Assembly: GCF_000526315.1 (NCBI RefSeq)
Contig: NZ_JAFV01000001.1
Location: forward strand, 1,984,001 to 2,048,000
Origin: Methylopila sp. 73B
GTDB lineage: Bacteria; Pseudomonadota; Alphaproteobacteria; Rhizobiales; Methylopilaceae
Direction of reading: 5' to 3'
Length of the DNA stretch: 64,000 nucleotides
In this document: piece after piece, positions 51,191 through 59,096 of the stretch
Numbering within the stretch: the stretch's first letter is position 1
Layout: each line of letters begins with the position of its first letter
The notes under the pieces: model-generated
What the model was told of the DNA's origin: nothing
Seen by the model: only the letters and a program-made list of their open reading frames with translations
Databases searched by the model: none
Made by a program: the position numbers and the translations under genes

Positions 51191-52411
51191 CTATCGGACG
51201 GCGGCGTCGATCAACGCCTTGGCTTCCTCTCCGGCGGGAAACCCCGCTTCAATCCATGCCTCTTCCGCCGCGCGCAGCGCGCGACCAAGGGCTGGTCCCG
51301 GCGCGACGCCGCGCGCGATGAAGTCGCCCGCCGCGAACGGCGGCTTCGGCACAGGCCACCTTTCCGGGAGCGCGACGAGGTCCGCCCACGCAGCGTCGCG
51401 CGGCGTCGCTCCGGCGTCCGCCCACCCGAGCCGCGCACGATCCTCGAACGCCTGCCGCCCCAGCCGGTAGAGCGCGACCTTGGCTGCAGCCTCGCCGACG
51501 CCGGGCGTCAACGGCGGTCGCGTGTCTCCGATGGCGGCGAGCCGCCGCGCCTCGGCGTTGGTCAGGCGAAGGCGTCGCTGGAGCCGCTCGCCATCCTCCG
51601 TCACGACCTGCGCCAGCGCCGCAAGACGAAGAACGGCGTCGCCCGCGCCGTCGAGTTCGACCATGCGTTCGAAACGGCGGACGCGCGGCGCGCCGCCGAG
51701 CAACAGGCCGAGCAGCCCCGCTTCGGCCATCGTCCGCAGCGTTTCCGCCGCCCGCGGCGCGACGAGCAGCTTGAGCAGTTCGGCCCGGACGCGCTCGCGC
51801 GACAGCGTGGCGAGCCCCGCCCGCTCGGCGGTGGCGGCGGCGAGGCCCTCGCGGTCGAGCTCTCCCCGTCCAAACCGCGCGTGAAAGCGGAAGAAGCGCA
51901 GGATGCGGAGATAGTCCTCGCGGATGCGCTCGTGCGGATCGCCGATGAACCGCGCCCGTCCGGCCTTCAGGTCGTCCAGGCCTCCGACGAGGTCATGGAT
52001 GCAGCCGTCGCGGTCGAGGGTGAGCCCGTTCATGGTGAGGTCGCGACGCCGCACGTCCTCCGCCCAGTCGCGGGTGAAGGCGACCACCGCGCGGCGGCCG
52101 TCGGTCGCCACGTCCCGCCGCAGCGTCGTCACCTCGAAGGGCTGGCCCTCCGCGACGACCGTTACAGTGCCGTGATCGAGACCCGTGGGGACCGCTTTCC
52201 AGCCCGCGGCGCGGGCGCGGCGCATGGTTTCGTCGGGCAGCGCCGTCGTCGCGATGTCGATGTCGCCGCGGGGCAGGCCGAGCCAGGCGTCGCGCACCGC
52301 GCCGCCGGCGATCCGGGCCTCTTCGCCGTCGCTGTCGAATGCGGCCAGAACCTCGCGCAGCGGCGACGCCGTCAGCCAAGCGGCGTCGTCGAGCCGCGCC
52401 GAGACGGTCAT
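51191..52411 (-). CDS. cca: CCA tRNA nucleotidyltransferase
   Basis: A 406-residue class II nucleotidyltransferase that adds or repairs the 3'-CCA of tRNA. The active site has GGAVRDAWLG (36-45) and the metal pair GDIDIATTA (D50, D52), then RRRDLTMNGL and the RxxRFFRF segment. It is the last gene of a four-gene unit; its ATG (52411) overlaps the DUF6111 stop by four bases, which sets the start. Confidence 0.94.
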   Translation of the reverse strand: MTVSARLDDAAWLTASPLREVLAAFDSDGEEARIAGGAVRDAWLGLPRGDIDIATTALPDETMRRARAAGWKAVPTGLDHGTVTVVAEGQPFEVTTLRRDVATDGRRAVVAFTRDWAEDVRRRDLTMNGLTLDRDGCIHDLVGGLDDLKAGRARFIGDPHERIREDYLRILRFFRFHARFGRGELDREGLAAATAERAGLATLSRERVRAELLKLLVAPRAAETLRTMAEAGLLGLLLGGAPRVRRFERMVELDGAGDAVLRLAALAQVVTEDGERLQRRLRLTNAEARRLAAIGDTRPPLTPGVGEAAAKVALYRLGRQAFEDRARLGWADAGATPRDAAWADLVALPERWPVPKPPFAAGDFIARGVAPGPALGRALRAAEEAWIEAGFPAGEEAKALIDAAVR

Positions 52412-52683
52412 TTCGTGTCGGGCTCGATCATGCGGCCGGGCACGAACACGCCGTTCTCCATGCGCGCGGGCATGTAAAGCGCCTTGGTCGAGCCGCCGGT
52501 GGTCAGCGCGAGGGTTGCGAGGCTGCCGAGCGTGAGCGCCAGCGCGATCCCGACGAGCCACACCAGGGGAATGCCTCGCCAGCGTTCGGGCGCGCGCCAG
52601 CCGTGGCCGGCGAAGTGCAGCCAGACCGCGTAGGCCACGAAGGGCAAGAGAAACAGGGCTATTTGGAAAAGAATGCGAGTCAT
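52408..52683 (-). CDS. DUF6111 family small membrane protein
   Basis: A 91-residue protein with two transmembrane helices (LFQIALFLLPFVAYAVWL and LVWLVGIALALTLGSLATL) and a short basic/polar C-terminus ending VPGRMIEPDTK. It belongs to the DUF6111 group found between the CoA pyrophosphatase and cca genes of Rhizobiales. Both ends overlap neighbours by ATGA, so it is translated in line with them. Its role is unknown. Confidence 0.85.
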   Translation of the reverse strand: MTRILFQIALFLLPFVAYAVWLHFAGHGWRAPERWRGIPLVWLVGIALALTLGSLATLALTTGGSTKALYMPARMENGVFVPGRMIEPDTK

Positions 52684-53351
52684 TCCGCGTAAAGCCGATC
52701 GTAGAGGTTCCGCAGGACGCCTGCGGTGACCCCCCAGATATGGCGTTCCCGCCACGGCATGTGATGAACTTTTCGAAGGCCGCCCGCCCACTCGCGCATT
52801 TCGACGCTGTGATTCTCCTCCTGCATGAGGAAACCGAGCGGAACCTCGAAGGCGTCCGCGACCTCGCCGGGCGACAGCGTGAGCGCGTAGGACGGCGCGA
52901 TCTCGGCCACCACGCCGACGATCGCGAAGCCGGAGTTCGTGATGTAGAGATCGAGGTAGCCGAGCGGCCGCACCAGCGCGGCGTCGAGGCCGACCTCCTC
53001 CTGCGCCTCCCGCAGGGCGGTGGCGAGCGGGGACGCGTCCTCCGGATCGCGCTTGCCGCCGGGGAACGAGATCTGGCCCGCGTGGACGGGAAGGCCCGCA
53101 GCGCGCTGGGTGAACAGCAGTTGCGGCTCCTCCCGCGCCACGACGCCCACCAGCACCGCGGCGGCGCGCGGGATCCGGTCCGGCGGCAGCAGGTCCCGTT
53201 CGCCAACCACGACGGTCTCTGGATCGTCGGGGTCGGGCGCCGTCGCGTGCAGGCGCCGCGCCGCGCGGGCGCGAAAGTCATCGAGGGAGAAAGCCGCGTC
53301 GGGAGCCAAATCTCTCGCCGCGGCGGCGGAAACGACGCCGTCGCCCCTCAC
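52680..53351 (-). CDS. NUDIX CoA pyrophosphatase
   Basis: A 223-residue NUDIX enzyme of the CoA pyrophosphatase type, cleaving CoA to 3'-phosphoadenosine 5'-phosphate and phosphopantetheine. The NuCoA motif (LLFTQRAAGLPVHAGQ then ISFPGGKRDPED) runs straight into the NUDIX box (LREAQEEVGL). It starts at a GTG that overlaps the DUF1285 stop (GTGA) and ends in an ATGA overlap with DUF6111. Confidence 0.88.
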   Translation of the reverse strand: MRGDGVVSAAAARDLAPDAAFSLDDFRARAARRLHATAPDPDDPETVVVGERDLLPPDRIPRAAAVLVGVVAREEPQLLFTQRAAGLPVHAGQISFPGGKRDPEDASPLATALREAQEEVGLDAALVRPLGYLDLYITNSGFAIVGVVAEIAPSYALTLSPGEVADAFEVPLGFLMQEENHSVEMREWAGGLRKVHHMPWRERHIWGVTAGVLRNLYDRLYAE

Positions 53352-53935
53352 GCGGCGGCCTCCGCCATGGAGAAGAAAACGCCGCCGGCCCAGACGCCGA
53401 GCCGCCCGTTCTGCTCTTCGGCGAGGTCGACGAGATCGTAGACCGCGGAGCGGGCGACCAGCGCCCAGAGGTCGGAACGCACGTGGACGTAAGGCTTGAA
53501 GCCGCCATCGGTCGCCTCCTCGAAGCGCAGGGCGTGCTCGGGCCCAACGTCCACCACGTCGTCCACATTGGTGCGGAAGCGAATGCGGCGCTCCGGTCCC
53601 TCGCCGTCGCTCGCCAACTCCACCGCAAGGAAGGGCGCGTCCTCGACGGTGATGTCGAGCTTCTCGGCCGGCGTCACGAGGACGTAGCCCTCGGGATCGC
53701 GCCGCAGCACGGTGGAGAACAGCTTGACGAGCGCCGGACGGCGGATCGCCGACCCCTCGTAGATCCAGGAGCCGTCCGCCCGAATGACCAGGTCTAGCCT
53801 GCCGCAGCGTTCCGGATTCCATTTGTGCACAGGCGCGACGCCGCGGGCGCAGGCCTCGCGCGCAGCCTCCGCGAGCGCGGTCATCCGGTCCGGAGCGGGC
53901 TCACCGGGAGCCGCGCTCGGCGTCTGGTCGGACAT
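53348..53935 (-). CDS. DUF1285 family protein
   Basis: A 195-residue protein with the DUF1285 core: KWNPERCGRLDLVIRADGSW, IRRPALVKLFSTVLRRD and ADGGFKP-like EEATDGGFKPYVHVRSDL. It has a two-domain beta-rich fold of unknown function. ATG 53935 (MSDQTPS) is chosen; an ATG eight codons upstream (53959) has a ribosome-like GGAG too close. It leads the operon and is divergent from the MoxR gene, 212 bp away. Confidence 0.85.
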   Translation of the reverse strand: MSDQTPSAAPGEPAPDRMTALAEAAREACARGVAPVHKWNPERCGRLDLVIRADGSWIYEGSAIRRPALVKLFSTVLRRDPEGYVLVTPAEKLDITVEDAPFLAVELASDGEGPERRIRFRTNVDDVVDVGPEHALRFEEATDGGFKPYVHVRSDLWALVARSAVYDLVDLAEEQNGRLGVWAGGVFFSMAEAAA

Positions 53936-54147
53936 CACGTTCAGTTGACGCTCCTGCATCTCCGGGCGGGGCCTTGGTGTCGCCCCTTTCCTGCCCTCTG
54001 CCTAAATGTAAGGCGGCGGACCTACGAGGGTAACCCGCCCCACGCCCGCGCTCCCGACCTTAAGCCCACGGCGCGAGGCTTGCATTGTGGGCCATACGGT
54101 CGTCCGATGCGTAACAGTCCGACGACACAGCATGCGAGGAGCGCTCC

Positions 54148-55158
54148 ATGACGCAAGCGGCGACCGACGGCGCGACCGACCTCGACGCGGCCATCGTCCG
54201 CGGCGCGGAAGCGATCGGCGGCCATGTGGCCAGCGCCCGCGCCGCGATCGGCCAGGTTATCTTCGGCCAGGACAAGGTGGTCGACCAGGCGCTGCTGACG
54301 GTCCTCTGCGGCGGCCACGCCCTGCTGGTCGGCGTTCCCGGCCTCGCCAAGACGAAGCTGGTCGAGACGCTCGGCACGGTGCTCGGCCTCGACGCGCGAC
54401 GGGTGCAGTTCACGCCGGACCTGATGCCCTCCGACATCCTCGGCTCAGAGGTGCTGGAGGAGGACGCCCACGGGCGTCGTTCGTTCCGCTTCGTCTCCGG
54501 GCCGATCTTCGCGCAGCTGCTGATGGCCGACGAGATCAACCGCGCGAGCCCGCGCACGCAGTCCGCGCTACTCCAGGCGATGCAGGAGTACCACGTCACC
54601 GTCGCCGGCCAGCGCTACGACCTGCCGCGCCCCTTCCACGTGCTCGCCACCCAGAACCCGCTGGAGCAGGAAGGCACCTATCCGCTGCCCGAGGCGCAGC
54701 TCGACCGATTCCTGATGCAGATCGACGTCGACTATCCCGACCGGGACGCCGAGCGTCGCATCCTGCTCGCCACCACGGGCTCGGAGGAGGCGAAGCCGAA
54801 GGCGGCGATGACCACCGACGACCTGCTTCAGGCGCAGCGCCTCGTCCGCCGCCTGCCGGTGGGCGAATCCGTCGTCGAAGCCATCCTCGACCTCGTGCGC
54901 TCCGCCCGTCCGGAGACGGCGGAGAAGGCCGTCGCCGACAAGATCGCCTGGGGCCCCGGCCCCCGCGCCAGCCAGTCGCTGATGCTGGGCGTGCGCGCCC
55001 GCGCCTTGCTCGACGGCCGCTTCGCGCCCTCGATCGACGACGTGGCGGCGCTGGCCGGCCCGATCCTGAAGCACCGCATGGCGCTGACCTTCTCCGCCCG
55101 CGCCGACGGCGACACGCTTCAGGGCGTGATCGCGAAGCTCGTCGAGCGGCTCGGCTGA
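54148..55158 (+). CDS. MoxR family AAA+ ATPase
   Basis: A 336-residue AAA+ protein of the MoxR branch. Walker A is GVPGLAKT (62-69), Walker B LLMADEIN (124-131), sensor LATQNPLEQEGTYPLPEAQ, and the MoxR lid RFLMQIDVDYPD. Such ATPases act with VWA/DUF58 partners to remodel or insert metal into targets. It begins the four-gene unit through 61172 and is followed by DUF58 after 5 bp. Confidence 0.93.
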   Translation: MTQAATDGATDLDAAIVRGAEAIGGHVASARAAIGQVIFGQDKVVDQALLTVLCGGHALLVGVPGLAKTKLVETLGTVLGLDARRVQFTPDLMPSDILGSEVLEEDAHGRRSFRFVSGPIFAQLLMADEINRASPRTQSALLQAMQEYHVTVAGQRYDLPRPFHVLATQNPLEQEGTYPLPEAQLDRFLMQIDVDYPDRDAERRILLATTGSEEAKPKAAMTTDDLLQAQRLVRRLPVGESVVEAILDLVRSARPETAEKAVADKIAWGPGPRASQSLMLGVRARALLDGRFAPSIDDVAALAGPILKHRMALTFSARADGDTLQGVIAKLVERLG

Positions 55159-55163
55159 CGCGG

Positions 55164-56078
55164 ATGGCGGTGCGGGCCGGGCTGCTCGATCCCTCCGAGA
55201 CGCGCGTCGCCCAGCGGCACGAGGAGGCGGCGCTCGGCCTCGCCGGCAGCCTGCCCCGGCTGGTCGTCGCGGCGCGCCGAGCCTCGGCGACCGTCGTCCA
55301 CGGCCTGCACGGCCGCAGGCGTGCGGGCACGGGCGAGAACTTCTGGCAGTTTCGTCGCTTCACCACAGGCGAGCCCGCCGGCCGCATCGACTGGCGCCGC
55401 TCCGCCCGCGACGACAACGTCTACATCCGCGAGCAGGAGTGGGAGGCGGCGCACACCGTCTGGATCTGGATCGACCGCTCCCGCAGCATGGCCTTCCGCT
55501 CCAGCCTGTCCGAGACCTCCAAGGTCGAGCGCGCCGTCGTTATTGGGCTCGCGCTCGCGGACGTGCTGGTGCGCGGCGGGGAGCGCGTCGGCCTGCTCGG
55601 GTTGACACGCCCGACCGCGAGCCGCAACGCCATCGAGAACCTCGCGCAAGCCTTGATCGCCGCCGGCGACGACGACGCGCATCTGCCGCCCGCGGCCGCC
55701 CCGATCGCGCGGCTGTCGGAGGCGATCGTGATCGGCGACCTGCTGGCGCCGGAGGAGGAGATCGCGGCGACCGTCGCGAGCCTCGCGGCGCGCGGCGGAC
55801 GCGGGCATCTGGTGGCGATCGTCGATCCTGTCGAGGAAACCTTCCCCTTCACCGGCCGCACCGAGTTTCTCGACCCGGACGTCGCAGGCCTCAAGCTGGT
55901 CGCCGGCCGCGCCGAGGAGTGGCGGCAGGGCTACGCCGAGCGGCTCGCCCGCCACCGCGCGGCGCTGGCCGAGATCGTCCGCCGCCACGGCTGGACGCTG
56001 CACATCCACCGCACCGACCGTCCCGCGACCGAGCCGCTGCTCGCGCTGCACGCGCGGCTCGCGGAGCCGGCCGCATGA
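55164..56078 (+). CDS. DUF58 domain protein (VWA-like)
   Basis: A 304-residue DUF58 protein. The signature GENFWQFRRFTTGEPAGRI...DWRRSARDDNVYIREQEWE is complete. The VWA-type region has WIDRSRSMAF, whose DxSxS residues could bind Mg (MIDAS). It is the usual MoxR partner. It starts at 55164, and its TGA overlaps the next ATG (ATGA). No signal peptide is seen. Confidence 0.92.
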   Translation: MAVRAGLLDPSETRVAQRHEEAALGLAGSLPRLVVAARRASATVVHGLHGRRRAGTGENFWQFRRFTTGEPAGRIDWRRSARDDNVYIREQEWEAAHTVWIWIDRSRSMAFRSSLSETSKVERAVVIGLALADVLVRGGERVGLLGLTRPTASRNAIENLAQALIAAGDDDAHLPPAAAPIARLSEAIVIGDLLAPEEEIAATVASLAARGGRGHLVAIVDPVEETFPFTGRTEFLDPDVAGLKLVAGRAEEWRQGYAERLARHRAALAEIVRRHGWTLHIHRTDRPATEPLLALHARLAEPAA

Positions 56079-58921
56079 GCGCGCTCCCCCTCGCCTTTCT
56101 CAGCCCCTGGCTGCTCGTCGGCCTCATCGCCCTGCCGGCGTTGTGGCTGCTGCTGCGCCTGACCCCGCCGCGTCCGCAGACGGTCGCCTTCCCGCCGATG
56201 CGCCTCCTGCTGGACGTTGTGGCCAAGCGCGAGACGCCGTCGCGCACGCCGTGGTGGCTGCTGCTGCTGCGGCTCGGGCTCGCCGCGCTGATCATCTTCG
56301 CGCTCGCGCGGCCGATCTGGAACCCGCAGGCGGCCGCGACCGCGGGGTCCGGTCCGCTGCTCGTCGTGGTCGACAACGGCTGGGCGGCCGCGCCCGAATG
56401 GGACGCGCGAGTCGACGCCGCAAGCGCGGCGATCGCGGCGGCCGGCGACGACGGCCGCGCCGTGGCGCTGGTGGCGACCGCCGACGCCGCCCGCCGCGAG
56501 ATCGGTCTCGAGACCGCCGACGAGGCCGCGAAACGCCTCAGAGTGCTTGCGCCGGAGCCGTTCTCGCCGGACCGCGCGCTGCTGCTGCCCGCGCTCAGCG
56601 AGTGGCTCAAGGCGAACCCTTCCGCCGACGCGCTTTGGATTTCCGACGGGCTGGCCGGCGGAAACGCCCGCGCCTTCGCCGACGGGCTCAAAGCCGCGCT
56701 CGGCTCCCGCGGGCTTGCGATCCGCATTGATCCCGCCCGCTCCGCCCGCGGCCTCGCGGCCGCCGACAATGCGCCGGGCGGCCTGACCGTGAAGGCGCTC
56801 CGCGCCGAGGCCGCGGGTCCGGAGACCGTGCGGGTGCGCGCCAGCGACCTGCGCGGCCGCGCGCTCGGCGAGACCGACGCGGCGTTCGGCGTCGGCGCCC
56901 GCGAGGCGACGGCGACCTTCGAGATGCCGGTCGAACTCCGCAACGACATCGCCCGGCTGGAGATCGTGGGCGCCAAGACGGCCGGCGCCGTGCACCTGCT
57001 CGACCAGCGCTCCCGCCGCCGCACCGTCGGCGTCGTCACCGGCGCGACCGCCGACACCGCGCAGCCGCTGCTGTCGCCGACCTATTACGTCACCCAGGCG
57101 CTCAAGCCCTTCGCGGACGTGCGCGAGGCCCGCGGCCAGGGCGCAAGCGCCGCCGTGGAAAGCTTCGTGGAGCAGAAGCTGCCCGTGATCATGCTCGCCG
57201 ATGTCGGCGCGTTGACCGAAGCCGCCCGGGCGCGCCTGAGCGGCTGGGTGCGGGACGGAGGCGTGCTCGTGCGCTTCGCCGGCCCCCGCCTCGCAGGCGC
57301 CGCCGACGACGGCCTGAGCCCGGTGCGGCTGCGGCAGGGTGGGCGCACGCTTGGCGGCGCGCTCGCCTGGGAGACGCCGCAGGCGCTTGCGAGCTTCGCA
57401 GGCTCCGGCCCCTTCGCTCCGCTCGCCGTTCCGGGCGACGTGACCGTGACGCGCCAGGTTCTGGCGGAGCCCGACGCGGACCTGCCCGACCGGGTGTGGG
57501 CGACGCTCGCGGACGGCACCCCGCTCGTGACCGGCGCGCGCGACACCAAAGGACTGAGCGTCTTGTTCCATGTCACCGCCGACACCCGCTGGTCGAACCT
57601 GCCGCTGTCGGGCGCCTTCGTCGACATGCTGCGGCGGATCGTCGATCTGTCGGGGTCTGGTCCCGCGCCGAAAGACGCTGCGCAGGGCGCCGCCGCGGCC
57701 TCGGCGTCTGCCGAACCGGCGCAGGCCGCGTCTGCGCGCGCGACGCTGCCGCCGACCCGCACCCTCGACGGCTTCGGCGCGTTCCGCAGCCCGCCGGCGA
57801 CGGCCAAGCCCGCCCCTACCGAAGGCCGCCCCGCGGCGACCCCGGACAACCCTCCCGGCTTCTACGGCCCCGTCGAGGCCGGGATCGCGATCAATGCGCT
57901 CGGCGCCGACACGAGCCTTGCGCGCATCGATCTGGCCGGCCTCGACGCGACGGTTTCGGACGTTGTGGCGGTGGAGCCGACGCCGATCGCGCCGTGGCTG
58001 TTCACGCTGGCCGCGCTGTTCGCCATCCTCGACAGCCTGGTGGTGTTCCTGCTCGGCGGCGGTCTGGCGCTGCTTGCGCGCCGCGGTCCAAGGGCGGCGG
58101 CGTTGGCGCTGGCCGTTGCGGGTCTCGCGCTCGTCGCGCAATCCACCCCCGGGATCGCCCAGGCTGCGCCGCCGAAGGCCGCTTACGACGAACGCTTTGC
58201 GCTCGAAGCGACGCTCGCCACCCGTCTCGCCTATGTCTCGACCGGCGATTTTGAAGCCGACCGCATCGCGAAGGCCGGGCTCGAGGGCCTGACGCAGCAG
58301 ATCGCGCTCCGCACCGCGCTCGAGCCCGGGGCGCCCATGGCGGTGGATCCCGCCAAGGACGAGCTCGCGTTCTTTCCGCTGCTGTATTGGCCCGTGGTGG
58401 AAGGCGCGCCGACGCCCTCACAGGACGCGCTCGCCCGCATCGACGCCTACATGAAGCAGGGCGGCACCATCCTGTTCGACACCCGCGACGCCCTGACCGG
58501 CGGCCGCGGCCCGGAGGGCGACAGCCTGAAGCGCATCCTGGCCGGTCTCGACGTGCCATCGCTGGAGCCCGTGCCACGCGACCACGTTCTGACCAAGGCG
58601 TTCTACCTGCTCGATGAGTTTCCCGGGCGCTACGCCGGAAGCCCGCTCTGGGTCGAGACCATCCCCGCCGCCGACGACGGCGAGGAGCGCCCGGCCCGCG
58701 CGGGCGACGGCGTCTCGCCGATCCTGATCACCGGCGCGGATCTCGCGGGCGCCTGGGCGGTGGGCTCCGATGGCCTGCCGCTGTTCCCAACCTCCAGCGA
58801 CGAACGCCAGCGCGAGATGTCGACCCGCGTCGGCATCAACATCGTGATGTACACGCTGACCGGAAACTACAAGGCGGACCAGGTCCATGTGCCGGCGCTG
58901 CTCGAAAGGCTGGGGCAGTGA
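56075..58921 (+). CDS. BatA/DUF4159 large membrane protein
   Basis: A 948-residue membrane protein. An N-terminal BatA segment (LAFLSPWLLVGLIALPALWL... and TPWWLLLLRLGLAALIIFAL, two helices) is followed by a VWA-like region in which the MIDAS is lost (VVVDNGWAAAPEW). The middle (to about 630) holds a glutamine-amidotransferase-like fold. Helices near 640-665 lead to a C-terminal DUF4159 domain (AYVSTGDFEADRIAKAGLEG to the end), normally on the periplasmic side. It is the core of the MoxR cluster. ATGA overlap with DUF58 sets the start. Confidence 0.9.
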   Translation: MSALPLAFLSPWLLVGLIALPALWLLLRLTPPRPQTVAFPPMRLLLDVVAKRETPSRTPWWLLLLRLGLAALIIFALARPIWNPQAAATAGSGPLLVVVDNGWAAAPEWDARVDAASAAIAAAGDDGRAVALVATADAARREIGLETADEAAKRLRVLAPEPFSPDRALLLPALSEWLKANPSADALWISDGLAGGNARAFADGLKAALGSRGLAIRIDPARSARGLAAADNAPGGLTVKALRAEAAGPETVRVRASDLRGRALGETDAAFGVGAREATATFEMPVELRNDIARLEIVGAKTAGAVHLLDQRSRRRTVGVVTGATADTAQPLLSPTYYVTQALKPFADVREARGQGASAAVESFVEQKLPVIMLADVGALTEAARARLSGWVRDGGVLVRFAGPRLAGAADDGLSPVRLRQGGRTLGGALAWETPQALASFAGSGPFAPLAVPGDVTVTRQVLAEPDADLPDRVWATLADGTPLVTGARDTKGLSVLFHVTADTRWSNLPLSGAFVDMLRRIVDLSGSGPAPKDAAQGAAAASASAEPAQAASARATLPPTRTLDGFGAFRSPPATAKPAPTEGRPAATPDNPPGFYGPVEAGIAINALGADTSLARIDLAGLDATVSDVVAVEPTPIAPWLFTLAALFAILDSLVVFLLGGGLALLARRGPRAAALALAVAGLALVAQSTPGIAQAAPPKAAYDERFALEATLATRLAYVSTGDFEADRIAKAGLEGLTQQIALRTALEPGAPMAVDPAKDELAFFPLLYWPVVEGAPTPSQDALARIDAYMKQGGTILFDTRDALTGGRGPEGDSLKRILAGLDVPSLEPVPRDHVLTKAFYLLDEFPGRYAGSPLWVETIPAADDGEERPARAGDGVSPILITGADLAGAWAVGSDGLPLFPTSSDERQREMSTRVGINIVMYTLTGNYKADQVHVPALLERLGQ

Positions 58922-58954
58922 GGCGGCTCCGCGGTCATCCCTCCCCTGGGACAG

Positions 58955-59060
58955 GGGAGGGTGGACGGCCGCAGGCCGGCCGGGTGGGGTGCGTCGACCA
59001 CCTGCGCTCCACGCCCGAGCCCCCACCCGACCTCGACCTACCGGCCGAGGCCACCCTCCC
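58955..59060. repeat. Nested inverted repeat, copy 2, inside the MoxR operon
   Basis: GGGAGGGTGG (58955-58964), CGGGTGGGGT (58981-58990), CCCCACCCG (59021-59029) and CCACCCTCCC (59051-59060) recur in the same order as at 51063-51166. Together they fill the 175-bp gap between the DUF4159 gene and the VWA-protein gene, and may attenuate or process the operon mRNA. Confidence 0.8.
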
Positions 59061-59096
59061 CACGCCTGACGGCGCGAGGAGGGAAAAGGAAGACGC

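Noticed and set aside
51191-53281. 696-residue CCA enzyme with a long N-terminal part
   Set aside because: The extension overlaps DUF6111 and the CoA pyrophosphatase in another frame; the enzyme starts at 52411 by ATGA coupling.
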